Part shown: positions 28,549 to 37,522 of the stretch, piece after piece
Layout of the letters: the number at the start of each line of letters is the position of its first letter
How positions within the stretch are numbered: the stretch's first letter is position 1
Assembly (NCBI GenBank): GCA_030425205.1
Contig: JAUIAP010000003.1
Coordinates: 62,001 to 126,000, forward strand
DNA: 64,000 bases
Source: Anaerolineae bacterium
GTDB taxonomy: Bacteria > Chloroflexota > Anaerolineae > Promineifilales > Promineifilaceae
Direction of reading: 5' to 3'
Notes under the pieces: model-generated
What the model saw: only the letters and a program-made list of their open reading frames with translations
What the model was told of the DNA's origin: nothing
Database searches by the model: none
Program-made: the position numbers and the translations under genes

Positions 28549-29367
28549 TCACTGTGCACTGACCATTGACCAGCGACTCGGTTGCTCCCCCGTAAACAAT
28601 GTAAACGCTTTTGTAAACGCGCTGAGACTCTGATAGCCGACGGCAAACGCGACTTCTGTTACGGATTGCTCCCCTGCCCCAAGCAGTTCCATCGCCCGTA
28701 TCATGCGGGCATCGTGCAAGAACTGTCGCCACGTCATCTGCATTTCGCGCTGCATTTGCCGCCGCAATGTGCGCGGCGAGACGGCTATTAGGTCTGCGGC
28801 GGTGTCGAGATCGGCCGAATCGACCGCACGCAACACATAGTCAACAACCACCCCCAATGACTCACTTTGTGGGCGCGGCAATCGCAACGCTAACTCATCC
28901 GCCATCCACTGCTGACACAGTAGCAACAACGTCTCAAAATAGTGATTGGCAACAACGTCTGCGGGATCGCGCTGCACGCCCCAGCGCGAGGCATAGCGAA
29001 TCATTTCACGCGCCAGTGGTGAGACGGCAAAGACGCGCATCGGTAGCATTTGGCTAATTTGGCTCGGTGCGAAGAAGATCGAGTGAAAATGTGTTGGGGC
29101 AAGACAGTCGGTGCGGTGGGGAACATCGGCCGAAATCCAGATCGCCCGCTGCGGCGGCAGCAACCATAAGCTATCCGCCACCTCAACGCGCATCATGCCA
29201 CTGACCGCATATAAGATATGTGACCAACGATGCGTGTGCCAATCGAATGCACCCTGCGCAAAATCTCCACTATGACAAAACGCTACCTCTGTCTGATCGA
29301 TAAAAAGATTGTCGTATTTCATGTCCGCAAATGCAAAAAAGTTGTCCGATGCGCGTATGTCGTCCAT
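28549..29367 (-). CDS. AraC-family transcriptional regulator
   Basis: The N-terminal half is a cupin sensor domain (FDWHTHRWSHILYAVSG, ending in LLPPQRAIWISADVPH). The C-terminal 100 residues hold two helix-turn-helix motifs: LDTAADLIAVSPRTLRRQMQ and VTEVAFAVGYQSLSAFTKAF, followed by GEQPSRW. The ligand is unknown. The gene is divergent from the MFS transporter gene, 184 bases away, and a regulator-exporter pair is plausible. It converges with the sigma factor gene with only 4 bases between the stop codons. The start is uncertain: the frame opens at TTG 29394, and ATG 29367 (MDDIRASDN) is my choice. Confidence 0.9.
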   Translation of the reverse strand: MDDIRASDNFFAFADMKYDNLFIDQTEVAFCHSGDFAQGAFDWHTHRWSHILYAVSGMMRVEVADSLWLLPPQRAIWISADVPHRTDCLAPTHFHSIFFAPSQISQMLPMRVFAVSPLAREMIRYASRWGVQRDPADVVANHYFETLLLLCQQWMADELALRLPRPQSESLGVVVDYVLRAVDSADLDTAADLIAVSPRTLRRQMQREMQMTWRQFLHDARMIRAMELLGAGEQSVTEVAFAVGYQSLSAFTKAFTLFTGEQPSRWSMVSAQ

Positions 29368-29551
29368 TTTCGCACCATGTATCATGCAAGTCAATCTGGG
29401 AGCGCAGCCAGCATGGTTGCCCAGAATAAAGGCTTATAGGATCTAATGCGTGGTGCGTATCCAGCGATTGTTACGCAGGACCACACGAATTTCTAGCGAG
29501 CCAAAATAGATCGCGATCAAGCTGATCGTACTTCGTTTAGGTGGTAATAAG

Positions 29552-30727
29552 ATGACACAACTCGCCCTACGCAAACCTATCCTCAATCTTCCGCTCGCCG
29601 TCGCAGGCTCTCATGCAGCAATCGAGGTCATGTTGACTATTTTGCCTGTTCTCTATCCATTGTTGATTGCAGAGCGTGGCTATAGCTATGCGCAAATCGG
29701 CACGCTGGCACTAGTCGCTGGTATGAGCGGCACGCTAGCGCAGCCGCTATTTGGCTGGATCAGTGATCGCTGGGATGCGCGTTGGATTGTGCTGATCAGC
29801 CTTGCCGTGAGTGGCGCAGCAATTGGCATGACGGGCTTGGCGATGCCCTACCGCTGGCTCATGGTTGTAATCGGGGTGGCGATGACGGCAAGTGCCGCCT
29901 ACCATCCCGCCGGCGCATCATTGGCCGCAGCCGTCTCACACGGTCGTGCAGGCGCAGTCATGTCACTCTTTTCAACAGGTGGCGCGGCAGGCTCTTCTCT
30001 GAGTCCATTGCTGATCGGTATTTTATTGGCAACAAGCGGCTTAACAGGAACGCTGATTCTGGCTCCGATCGGTATTTTGTTAGCGATCTTCTTTTATTTT
30101 CCATTGCGGCAAATTGAGTTGGTGGAAAAGCAGGATCGTTCGGGTGTATCGGGCGAATCGGCCGAATCTCAACGCGGCGCGCTCCTTCCCATGCTGTTGC
30201 TGATCCTGATCTGCGGCGCACGCTCATGGTTGCAAGGGGCAATCGGAAACTATCTGCCCGAATGGATCACGTTGCAAGGCGCCTCACTTGAACGTGCCAG
30301 CGCGGTTTTCTCACTCTATCTTATCGCCGTCACCGTTGGCGGGTTTGGCAGCGGTTTTATCGCCGACCGCATCGGCAACCGCCGTGTTGTCTGGATATCA
30401 ATTTCGCTGCTCGCCCCGCTCTACTGGCTCTTTTTCCACACCCCTCCCATCCTTTCTCTGCTTGCGCTCACCCTACTCGGTCTTGCTCTCGGCTCAACCT
30501 ATCCCACAACCATTTTGATGGCACAACGTGCGTGGCCGCGCGCGATTGGGGTTGCATCGTCAATGGTGATCGGAATCGGCTGGATGCCTGCCAGTTTGGG
30601 GGCATGGGCGGTCGGTCGACTTGCCGACGCCCAATCGCTTGCCGTCGCCCTCAATGCGCAAACGCTTGTGCCACTGGTCGGCGTGCTTGGATTGGTCGTG
30701 TACACCTATGTCACACGCCATGATTGA
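29552..30727 (+). CDS. MFS transporter, fosmidomycin-resistance (Fsr) type
   Basis: This 391-residue major facilitator has about twelve membrane helices. Features of the Fsr-like branch include the opening LAVAGSHAAIEVMLTILPVLYP, GWISDRWDARWIVL between helices 2 and 3 (the MFS motif A position), and AAYHPAGASLAAAVS in helix 4-5. It probably exports a small drug-like molecule by proton antiport. AGGTGG lies ahead of the ATG. It is divergent from the AraC regulator, which may control it. The MOSC gene follows after 32 bases. Confidence 0.88.
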   Translation: MTQLALRKPILNLPLAVAGSHAAIEVMLTILPVLYPLLIAERGYSYAQIGTLALVAGMSGTLAQPLFGWISDRWDARWIVLISLAVSGAAIGMTGLAMPYRWLMVVIGVAMTASAAYHPAGASLAAAVSHGRAGAVMSLFSTGGAAGSSLSPLLIGILLATSGLTGTLILAPIGILLAIFFYFPLRQIELVEKQDRSGVSGESAESQRGALLPMLLLILICGARSWLQGAIGNYLPEWITLQGASLERASAVFSLYLIAVTVGGFGSGFIADRIGNRRVVWISISLLAPLYWLFFHTPPILSLLALTLLGLALGSTYPTTILMAQRAWPRAIGVASSMVIGIGWMPASLGAWAVGRLADAQSLAVALNAQTLVPLVGVLGLVVYTYVTRHD

Positions 30728-30759
30728 CAGCCCAGCAGTTCTCACCGACAATCTGACCT

Positions 30760-31410
30760 ATGCAAAATGACATTCAAATTCTATCAATTAACTGTGCCAC
30801 CGAACGGCAAATCGAAATCGGGAACGAACGTGTCCCTACGGGTATTTTTAAGCAACCTGTCGCAACAGCGAACGTCACAAAGCTAGGCATCGCAGGTGAC
30901 ACGGTGGCCGATCAAGTGCATCATGGCGGGGTTGATCAGGCGGTCTATTTGTACAGTTCGGCCGATTATCGCTACTGGGCAGACCGTCTCCAGCGCGACC
31001 TGCCCTATGGAATCTTTGGTGAAAACATCACGCTCTCCAACTTCGGCAGTGCAACGCCACGCATAGGCGACCGCATTCAGCTTGGTGCTGTGCTGCTTGA
31101 AGTTACATCGGGACGGGTTCCATGTTCAAAGCTGGCGGCTCGCGTTGGCATCCCCCAATTTGTCAAACAGTTCGCACAGGCAGAACGTCCCGGCCTCTAT
31201 ACGCGCGTCCTCAAGACAGGAACGCTGCAACTCGGCGATAGCGTCACGTGGCTTCCCACATCGGCCGATCAGCCAACCGTCAACGAACTCCTCGCAACAT
31301 ACTATGCGAGAGAGCATAATGCGACAACGTTGGAACGAATGTTAGCCGCCCCGATTGCAGAACGTGCACGCGCACTTTTTCAACGCTGGCTTGCAGAATT
31401 AGCGCAATGA
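30760..31410 (+). CDS. MOSC domain protein, YiiM type
   Basis: This 216-residue protein has the YiiM layout: a MOSC core with VADQVHHGGVDQAVYLYS, YGIFGENITLSNF and the conserved Cys in TSGRVPCSKLAARVG, which binds molybdenum cofactor in family members, then a helical C-terminal domain. YiiM reduces N-hydroxylated compounds in E. coli. The substrate here is unknown. It follows the MFS gene closely and is probably co-transcribed. A different MOSC protein lies in the arginine cluster at 44.3 kb. Confidence 0.9.
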   Translation: MQNDIQILSINCATERQIEIGNERVPTGIFKQPVATANVTKLGIAGDTVADQVHHGGVDQAVYLYSSADYRYWADRLQRDLPYGIFGENITLSNFGSATPRIGDRIQLGAVLLEVTSGRVPCSKLAARVGIPQFVKQFAQAERPGLYTRVLKTGTLQLGDSVTWLPTSADQPTVNELLATYYAREHNATTLERMLAAPIAERARALFQRWLAELAQ

Positions 31411-31539
31411 TGCAAAACAGCATCGATTGGCATTGGGGAAAGTTAGCCGTGTACCCTGAGTAAGTTAACGAGCAAAAACAAATACATACTTGGTAGATGT
31501 AGAAAGATCCCTGTTAACGACGGCAAACAACTTCCGACC

Positions 31540-32757
31540 TTACCCGTCAAAAAAAATCCAGACATTGCGACCACCAATTTGCTGATCGCGCACATATCCA
31601 TTTGTTGCCTTGCTATCAATCATCGTGCGACCGTCCGCGAAATAACGCCGTTCAAACTGCACGTTCCCCCGTCTCCCTTGATTGACGAGGTCTTGCAGTT
31701 TTTTGTTAAGACGTTTTTTCGATTGGTTAATCACTCGAAATGGACAGCGATAGCTGTTAGGTAGCTGATGGGCTAGTCGTCGTTGGCCCTGTCTATCTTT
31801 GAAAACGAACGCCGCTCCACCATACTGGTAGATGTGTTCTTGTAAGTTTGCTGCGGTGACAGTTGCACCTAGCCCCCAATTAATCTGTTTTTGTGTGTCG
31901 GTAACATTGTCATAATGACGTTGGGTGCGCTCTGGTACAGCCGTTATCTCTGCTAGTGTGGCGCGAGCGATCGGCGCATCCCCCGTATGTTGGGCGGCAA
32001 ACAACGCTGCCCGCACCGAGCCAATTTTGTTGACCAAAACATCGAACGGAAGCTCAACGGTTGCCTTTGAGAGCTGTTTAACGCCTAAACTCGCGGCAAC
32101 TTGCACCTGCCCGCTCAACCATAGGCGTCCCTGATTGTCGCGCTGCCAGAACTGTCCGTTGCCGGCTGCTAATATCTGGCGCAACCGTCGCCAACCGCAA
32201 ATACGCCATATGCTACCCTTGCCCGTCAACTGCTCGCGTAACGTTTCGACGTGAATCCAGCCACGCCCTGCCTCATCCAACGCCCGTGCCAACAACCAGA
32301 CTCGTCCAGCCGCGACCGCCTCGGCGCGCAACATTCCCGCCAATATCTGCGGCGAAACTCGAATCACGCCTGCTTGTTGCACCGCATTTAACGGTGAACG
32401 ACCCGCATCTTTGGGTTGCTGTTCCAGAGAGTATTGAGTTTTGGAAGTCGATTCGGCTTGATGTTGTTGGGCTATTTCGTGAAGTGGGGTTAGCCAACCG
32501 TCAACTGTATGAGAATTTTCTACCCTTTCGCCATCTGCTAACGCACTATCCTCGCTTGAGTAAGCGGGTTGCACGCTGCGCATGGGGGCAGACGATTTTG
32601 CTCCGTGCTGCTGCCGTAGGGCGGCTAGACGCCGATTCGCGGCACTGAGCGATAAATTGACTCCCTGTTCGATGCTTGACTCGGCACAGCCACCACATGA
32701 ACGGGCAGGAACAGGCGATCCATTGACGCATGGATCGCTGTATGGTATTCTTTTCAT
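31540..32757 (-). CDS. Unknown 405-aa protein, possibly DNA-binding
   Basis: I do not recognise the family. The first 115 residues are low in hydrophobic content, with a Cys-rich start (CGGCAESSIEQG). From about 120 the protein is folded: AEAVAAGRVWLLARALDEAG, then a basic stretch (WRICGWRRLRQIL). A short segment (RATLAEITAVPERTQRHYD, near 275) reads like a helix-turn-helix. The C-terminal 90 residues are basic and aromatic (INQSKKRLNKKLQDL). The 5' leader is covered by a divergent structured RNA, and parA lies 2.5 kb away, so a replication-initiator-like role is conceivable. I have no motif that proves it. Confidence 0.7.
   Translation of the reverse strand: MKRIPYSDPCVNGSPVPARSCGGCAESSIEQGVNLSLSAANRRLAALRQQHGAKSSAPMRSVQPAYSSEDSALADGERVENSHTVDGWLTPLHEIAQQHQAESTSKTQYSLEQQPKDAGRSPLNAVQQAGVIRVSPQILAGMLRAEAVAAGRVWLLARALDEAGRGWIHVETLREQLTGKGSIWRICGWRRLRQILAAGNGQFWQRDNQGRLWLSGQVQVAASLGVKQLSKATVELPFDVLVNKIGSVRAALFAAQHTGDAPIARATLAEITAVPERTQRHYDNVTDTQKQINWGLGATVTAANLQEHIYQYGGAAFVFKDRQGQRRLAHQLPNSYRCPFRVINQSKKRLNKKLQDLVNQGRRGNVQFERRYFADGRTMIDSKATNGYVRDQQIGGRNVWIFFDG
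32723..32751 (+). promoter_or_regulatory. Promoter for divergent small RNA
   Basis: TTGACG (32723-32728) and TATTCT (32746-32751) are separated by exactly 17 bases and point rightward. They lie inside the 5' end of the 405-aa gene, on its non-template side. Transcription would begin near 32758, next to that gene's start codon. Confidence 0.6.
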
Positions 32758-32898
32758 TACAGTTTACGGGCTACGCAAGGCAAAAAGCCCCCTCCCCTAT
32801 TTGGGGTTGCACTTCAGGCAAGCGGCCGGCACGCCGCAGGTATGTAGCCAAAACGGTTCAATTAGACTAGAGGCGGCACCCTCTGGTCTTTTTGTTTT
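32758..32898 (+). ncRNA. Candidate structured antisense RNA over the leader of the 405-aa gene
   Basis: About 140 bases lie between a good promoter and a strong intrinsic terminator, with no coding frame. GGCTAC (32769-32774) pairs with GTAGCC (32844-32849) and encloses two hairpins: CCCC/GGGG (32794-32806) and GCGGC/GCCGC (32822-32837). The RNA is complementary to the 5' leader of the gene at 31540-32757. This geometry is that of plasmid copy-control antisense RNAs. It does not match a riboswitch class I know. The start site is inferred. Confidence 0.55.
32864..32898 (+). terminator. Intrinsic terminator of the small RNA
   Basis: AGACTAGAGG and CCTCTGGTCT form a 10-pair stem with one wobble, around loop CGGCAC, followed by TTTTGTTTT. 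No plus-strand gene ends nearby, so it must serve a short transcript. Confidence 0.9.
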
Positions 32899-33007
32899 CT
32901 AGGGGTCAATGGCTGGGCATCAGCCTCTCCCTACCCATGGTCGAAACCACAGGTTATGTTAGAAAATGCGCTCGTGCGCACTTAGCTAAACGGCATTCAG
33001 TGTGCCG

Positions 33008-33050
33008 TGTTCAGCATTCAATCAACGATTGAATACCGAATACGGGATAC
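33008..33050. repeat. Inverted repeat after the ATPase gene
   Basis: GTGTTCAGCATTCAATC faces GATTGAATACCGAATAC across AAC, with GGGATACTCAAT continuing. It is another hairpin made of short near-tandem units and lies directly at the 3' end of the minus-strand ATPase gene, as a terminator would. Confidence 0.6.
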
Positions 33051-34547
33051 TCAATTTAGTTCGGCCGCCAAGGTCCAGCGAGTGAGATCTGCGTCTACTC
33101 GCTCCAGGTCGATTAACTGGACACCCGTTGCATCCCAATTCTTATTGCGACTTCCCTGTTCCACAACCCAATCGGCGCGCTCTCTTGCGTGACCGCTCCA
33201 GCCGCTTGATGCGAATGCGACAAAATGGACTTTCCAGCGATGTGGGTCATCAGGCACAATGGAATCAGCTTTGTTGACAAGAGACTCAATTCGGCCGATT
33301 GATTCCAACCCGTCGTGCCAATGACAACTTCCCATCACCAGCACATGTTCCGCCCAATTGATCCCGACGACATCGACATAATCTGTGCGATGCCATGCGC
33401 CCCCCACCCCATCGAGCGTATGTGGAATGTCCCCATGCACACTTGCACGCAACAACCATTCACGGCACATGTCCTGCCATGTGTTTTGCTCCATAAATTG
33501 CGGTAAATTGGTTTCAATGGTGTTGAGGATCAGCTGCTGTTCACCCAATGCCAGTTGCGCCTGATGTGCGGAGACGAAGCGATAGTAGAAGCGCAGAAAC
33601 GGATCGGTGATGTGGTAATGACCGCGCCGAGATTTGCTGGGATCTTCAGTGATCGGCACTTCACGCCGCACAAATCCTGTCTCGCGCAATACGCTCAGAT
33701 ATTTTGAGATGTGTCCACGTGATAATCCCGTGCGCGTTGAGATACGTGCATTGGTCTGTGCACCGCTGGCAATTGCACGCATGATTCCCACATAATTGTG
33801 GGGATCGTTGATGAAATCTTGCAGCAATATACGGGGTTCTTCCTGCATCAACGTATTGCTAGGCAAAAGCTGATGGCGAATATTTTCGAGGATTGAGGTT
33901 TTCGGATCGAGACGTTCCCAGTATGCGGGAACCCCACCCCAAATGCCATACAGCGTTGCGCGTTGTGCAGTATCGTACTCGGGAAAAAATTGTTGGGTGG
34001 CAGCATACGGCAGCGGGGGTAACTTGACCTGCGCGGTTGCTCGGCCATAGAGTGGCGCCTCGTAAGTGAACATGTTCTGCATTAGCCCCATCTGACTACC
34101 CGACAAGGCAAGGATCAACTTTGACTTACTTAGCCAGCGATCCCACGCCTTTTGCAAAATGCCAGCAAGTGGTGGATTAACCTCGATCAAATAGCCTAAC
34201 TCGTCGATGAAAAGAATAAACTTTTCGGCCGATGCCATCAGTGCGACTTGTCGAAACGCTTGTTCCCAATTGGCGTACGTAAAATCAAGTGGCGCAGGCT
34301 CGTCAGGCGTTTGATAGTTGTAGAGTGCTTGCGAGAATGAACGTAATTGATCGAGCGCAGAGGTCGGTTCCGCAACCCAATAGATGCCTTTGTTGGCATG
34401 ACGTTGGGTTAGCCAATGGGTGAGCAAGCGGGTCTTGCCAACACGCCGTCTTCCGTATAGAATCAATAGGCTTGCGCTTGGAGATGCCCATAAGTCATCC
34501 AATAAATCAAGCTCAATGCTACGTCCGACAAATTGTGGTTTCGACAT
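33051..34547 (-). CDS. ATPase_2/DUF234 family ATPase
   Basis: This 498-residue protein is of the archaeal-type ATPase family. The ATG at 34547 (MSKPQFVGRSIELDLL) follows GGAAGAA and is preferred over an ATG 21 bases upstream. P-loop LYGRRRVGKTRLL is near 35-47 and Walker B KFILFIDELGYLIEV follows. Near residue 280 is a winged helix (RISTRTGLSRGHISKYLSVL). The C-terminal DUF234 nuclease-like domain contains HVLVMGSCHWHD. These proteins often occur in mobile or defence-rich regions, but their function is not established. Short half-palindromes AGTAGACTACTT and AGTATACTAC lie just upstream of the start. Confidence 0.88.
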   Translation of the reverse strand: MSKPQFVGRSIELDLLDDLWASPSASLLILYGRRRVGKTRLLTHWLTQRHANKGIYWVAEPTSALDQLRSFSQALYNYQTPDEPAPLDFTYANWEQAFRQVALMASAEKFILFIDELGYLIEVNPPLAGILQKAWDRWLSKSKLILALSGSQMGLMQNMFTYEAPLYGRATAQVKLPPLPYAATQQFFPEYDTAQRATLYGIWGGVPAYWERLDPKTSILENIRHQLLPSNTLMQEEPRILLQDFINDPHNYVGIMRAIASGAQTNARISTRTGLSRGHISKYLSVLRETGFVRREVPITEDPSKSRRGHYHITDPFLRFYYRFVSAHQAQLALGEQQLILNTIETNLPQFMEQNTWQDMCREWLLRASVHGDIPHTLDGVGGAWHRTDYVDVVGINWAEHVLVMGSCHWHDGLESIGRIESLVNKADSIVPDDPHRWKVHFVAFASSGWSGHARERADWVVEQGSRNKNWDATGVQLIDLERVDADLTRWTLAAELN

Positions 34548-34907
34548 AATTTCTTCCAAAAGTTTCAATCTGTATACTCAACAGTAGACTACTTGAAAGT
34601 ATACTACCCGCGATTATCCTACTTGTCAACGATCAAATCCAGAGAAAACGCCAATAACCTGCAATTTGCAGGTTTTTTTCGATCATTCGATCTATTCCTC
34701 TCATTTTACATGCTGTGAAGCACGTTTGTTCGTAAATAGGGTTTGGCTATCTATTGAAAGCGCGCATGACGTTGTTGTTGAACGGAACCATGCAACGAAG
34801 CTGCAATTGGAAGAATATTATTAACTAGCCGTTGATCTATCAGAAATGCAACGATCATTAGTGAGAAGCGCGCTTTTGATCGCTGCATTGCATATTCTCG
34901 CGCAAGC
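34548..34907. other. Non-coding gap between ATPase and RHH genes
   Basis: No gene is visible. Near 34575-34610 are related short motifs (GTATACTCAACAGTAGACTAC, then AAGTATACTAC) that may be an operator for the ATPase gene. A clear hairpin with T-tract sits at 34656-34680. The remaining bases to 34907 show nothing I can name. Confidence 0.4.
34656..34680 (+). terminator. Intrinsic terminator of unknown plus-strand transcript
   Basis: ACCTGCA-ATT-TGCAGGT is followed by a run of seven T. No plus-strand gene lies upstream, so it implies a short unannotated RNA starting near the ATPase gene, or a decayed locus. Confidence 0.65.
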
Positions 34908-35276
34908 TTAAACTTGACTTGACCAATGAGACTTTCGCGCAGTCAACTTTTCTGTTCGACGCTCAATTTCTGGTCGTTCGCCTTCCTCATAATGGCGAAT
35001 CGCCATATCAATCAGCCAGCGATAAGTTTCAAGGACACCCATCCCTTCCTGCATCGCAATCTGTTTAATGTAGCGCACTTGTCCCGGCGGAAGGCTAATC
35101 GTCTTGCGCTTATATTGCCCTGCCATGCTCTTTTCTTGTGTTGCCTTTGCAATCTCGCTAGAACTTACACCATCCAGCGGGGTCTCAAATCGACTCCGTG
35201 TAGGCGTTTTAGGCTTGGGAGGATCATCTTGTGATAATTTGCGTAGTTTTGCCAAAGGATCGTTAAATTTCGCCAT
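34908..35276 (-). CDS. Ribbon-helix-helix partner of ParA (candidate centromere-binding protein)
   Basis: From the ATG at 35276 (MAKFNDPLAKLRKL) the product has 122 residues. The N-terminal half is basic, Pro-rich and probably disordered. The C-terminal half is a ribbon-helix-helix fold: the strand RKTISLPPGQVRYIKQIA, two helices, and the tail RPEIERRTEKLTARK. The start overlaps the end of parA by 14 bases, with GGAGCAGG as ribosome-binding site. ParA plus a small RHH protein with a disordered arm is the ParF-ParG (type Ib) arrangement, in which the RHH protein binds the centromere and stimulates ParA. A paralogue lies at 40418-40765. Confidence 0.82.
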   Translation of the reverse strand: MAKFNDPLAKLRKLSQDDPPKPKTPTRSRFETPLDGVSSSEIAKATQEKSMAGQYKRKTISLPPGQVRYIKQIAMQEGMGVLETYRWLIDMAIRHYEEGERPEIERRTEKLTARKSHWSSQV

Positions 35277-36123
35277 TGTGTACCTGCTCCACGACGGCCC
35301 AATACGCCTTTGCGGGGGCGGATTCGGGCGCGTACTCAAAGATCGTCAATCCCCCTTCTGCGGCTGGAGATTCTTCCAGCTTTACACTAGAGGGAATTGG
35401 TTCACTTACTCGTTCATTTCCATATGTTTCACGCAATGTCCCTAATACCTCGCGGGCTAACACCTGTCGACTCCGCACAAAAGTTGGCACAATTAGACCA
35501 ACTTTGATGGCGATGCCTTCCGCCTGAGCTTCAAGGATATCTCTCGTATGGCGAACCGCACCTGCCGCGCCAAGATAATCAACCTTGACGGGGACGATTG
35601 CCGCGTCTGCAAATTGATAAACGGCATTATTTAGCGCATCGAGCGATGGTGGACAGTCGATAATAATGTAATCGAACACTTCAGCCGCATGTTTCAAGCG
35701 CGTCGTCAGCAGTTGGTCAATGGGAACCGAGCGATTTGCGTTCCGTGTCATACGGCTAACAACCTCGTTTACAGCTTCATTGGCTATTAGGGCTAATTTC
35801 GTTTCTGCGAGGCGATCTGTCGCAGGTATAAGGAAGAGGTTAGGTCGCTCGGGACCGCCTGTTGCAGAGCGGTCTGTTGGGAGAATGGCATTTTCGGCCG
35901 AAACTTCCCCCAACAGCAAGGCACTTATTCCATCCCCTTCAACTTCAATCCCCAATGACGTACTGCAGTTCCCTTGTGGATCGAGATCAATCAGTAGAAC
36001 ATGACCCGTAGGTTCCCCGCTGTCATCTGTTAGTTTGCGTGCAAGCCCGTGCGCTAAACTGATCGCTGTGGTTGTTTTGCCTACCCCACCCTTGCGATTT
36101 ACCACTGCAAAAATTTTTGTCAT
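35263..36123 (-). CDS. parA: ParA-family partition ATPase
   Basis: This 286-residue deviant-Walker ATPase has KGGVGKTTTAISLA near 11-24 (with the signature first Lys), LLIDLDPQGNCSTSLG, and FDYIIIDCPPSLDALNNAVY. There is no N-terminal helix-turn-helix, so it is the small ParA type, whose operon is repressed by the partner protein rather than by ParA. AGGA precedes the ATG. A TATAAT-like -10 box (36150-36155) abuts a phased TTGAGT array, so autoregulation is likely. The RHH gene overlaps its 3' end. No ParB gene is present in the window. Confidence 0.93.
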   Translation of the reverse strand: MTKIFAVVNRKGGVGKTTTAISLAHGLARKLTDDSGEPTGHVLLIDLDPQGNCSTSLGIEVEGDGISALLLGEVSAENAILPTDRSATGGPERPNLFLIPATDRLAETKLALIANEAVNEVVSRMTRNANRSVPIDQLLTTRLKHAAEVFDYIIIDCPPSLDALNNAVYQFADAAIVPVKVDYLGAAGAVRHTRDILEAQAEGIAIKVGLIVPTFVRSRQVLAREVLGTLRETYGNERVSEPIPSSVKLEESPAAEGGLTIFEYAPESAPAKAYWAVVEQVHNGEI

Positions 36124-36149
36124 AGCGTTCCTAAATTTATGTTTGGTCT

Positions 36150-36222
36150 ATTATATTGAGTGATATTGAAAACGCTAGTACTCATTTGAACTTATATTGA
36201 GTTCAATTGAGTGTATTTGATG
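36150..36222. promoter_or_regulatory. Phased TTGAGT array A over the parA promoter
   Basis: TTGAGT or one- to two-base variants start at 36156, 36166 (TTGAAA), 36186 (TTGAAC), 36197, 36207 and 36217 (TTGATG). Spacings are 10, 20, 11, 10 and 10, so all lie on one helix face. The array touches the -10 box (ATTATA on this strand, 36150-36155) of parA. An RHH protein bound here would repress parA. Confidence 0.75.
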
Positions 36223-36560
36223 CACCGATTTACGTTTTGGCAGCGATTGAATGAATTTGGCGGAGTGATTACGCTTCGGATACGTTCACCTTGTGCGCTA
36301 TTGTATTAGCGTAACTATGTCTAACATTAGGTTGCAGAGCTGGTTTGTTTGAATATCTGCATGTCCGCGATAGATACATTAGATGACGTGCGATGTGTGC
36401 TGCAATCTTTGTCCACATCACTACATGGGCTTCGTTCATGCAGACAGCAAAGTTAGATTCGTCTGTATCTGCGTGGCTGAGCACTTTTGTAATGAGGGCA
36501 TTCATCAGACACAATCGTGGGCATCAAGCATTCATTGCGGATTAGGCCACCATAAAGTAA

Positions 36561-36600
36561 GTCCTGTCATACCCGCGAAGGCGGGTATCCATTCTTTTCG
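36561..36600. repeat. REP-like element, half copy
   Basis: GTCATACCCGCGAAGGCGGGTATCCATTCTT is one palindromic unit of the REP element. With its flank AAAGTAAGTCC it matches the reverse complement of the right half of the copy at 37738-37815. Confidence 0.8.
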
Positions 36601-36894
36601 AAGTCTGAACTCCCGTGAGGGTGATAACGACAACCCAGAGAATTTATTTTGCGCTGTAATTTAGACTTGTGTCAATGACGTGGTGCAACGCCTATCAATT
36701 CCACTTAGATCAGACACTGTGATGACTCTCTCGGAAATTTGGGCTTTGACTTTGTCAGACGCCGTTTTGCATTTAGAGTATCTCTTATTTACATCCTGAG
36801 ACTTTGTGCCACAGCAGTTTCAAACATTCAATAACACAGCAAGGAATTCATCTACATTCAAGTTGTGATAATTGTATCTCATGAGACTTATAAT

Positions 36895-36951
36895 TTGAGT
36901 ACAAGTGTGTCCTATAGAACTCAGTTGAGTGTATAGTGAACTCAATTGAGT
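36895..36951. promoter_or_regulatory. Phased TTGAGT array B
   Basis: TTGAGT lies at 36895, 36925 and 36946, with weaker matches at 36915 (TAGAAC) and 36935 (AGTGAA). The distances 30 and 21 are whole helical turns. The last two copies sit in 12-base palindromes of the form ACTCAxTTGAGT. Confidence 0.7.
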
Positions 36952-37148
36952 GGGCAGAGAATTCGTAGCTCTTTCTTTTCAGTAGGGGAGATCACGGATT
37001 TTGTATGTGTTGAGTTGTTGGAAATTGTAATCTGAAGATAGAGAAGGGCTCATATCATTCAGCTCCCACGTTGGCAATGATTGAAGTTAAACGTGATTGT
37101 TTGCGCGACATCACGATTGAAAACGTAACGACTCTCTAGACATCTGTC

Positions 37149-37215
37149 TTGAGTGCTGATGAGTTCAAATGTACTCAAATGTACTCAATTGAGTTTATAA
37201 TGCACTCAATTGAGC
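37149..37215. promoter_or_regulatory. Phased TTGAGT array C
   Basis: Forward copies start at 37149, 37159 (ATGAGT), 37189 and 37210 (TTGAGC). Reverse copies (ACTCAA) start at 37173, 37183 and 37204. All spacings within one orientation are 10, 21 or 30 bases. Two full ACTCAATTGAGY palindromes are 21 bases apart. Confidence 0.72.
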
Positions 37216-37297
37216 ACAACCGACAATTTGTGACCCTATAGCATGTCGTGTGGTTTATACAAATGGCTCTCTTTCCTAGGTTCGCGATTTATCAAAG

Positions 37298-37359
37298 GCG
37301 GGCTAATGCCCGCAAGATACTGTTCATGGGTGTGGGTCGGTACGCCGACCCATACCCGC
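37298..37359. repeat. Two strong GC-rich hairpins
   Basis: GCGGGC-TAAT-GCCCGC (37298-37313) is followed by a longer stem in which GTGTGGGTCGG faces CCGACCCATAC around TACG. They resemble the GCGGGC/GCCCGC hairpin near 8980. No gene ends here, so their role is unclear. Confidence 0.6.
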
Positions 37360-37522
37360 AGAAAAATTATCGCCGTTTACGGGGCGGGAAGCGTGAGTTT
37401 GGTCACGCCCTAATGTGGAGACTTAGGAAACAGACGCCTTGAAACTTGAGTCTTTATCGATTGACATCTAATCTCAGCCGTTCAGGTTAGGGGAGGTAAT
37501 GTTGAAAGTCGTCCGCACAAAT

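Noticed and set aside
32758-32898. A fluoride, THF or cobalamin riboswitch controlling a nearby gene
   Set aside because: The conserved bases of these classes are not present, and no plus-strand gene follows the terminator. An antisense RNA to the leader of the divergent gene fits better.
36269-36664. Small frames in the gene-free partition region as genes
   Set aside because: They lack ribosome-binding sites, show no family signature and cross the repeat elements.
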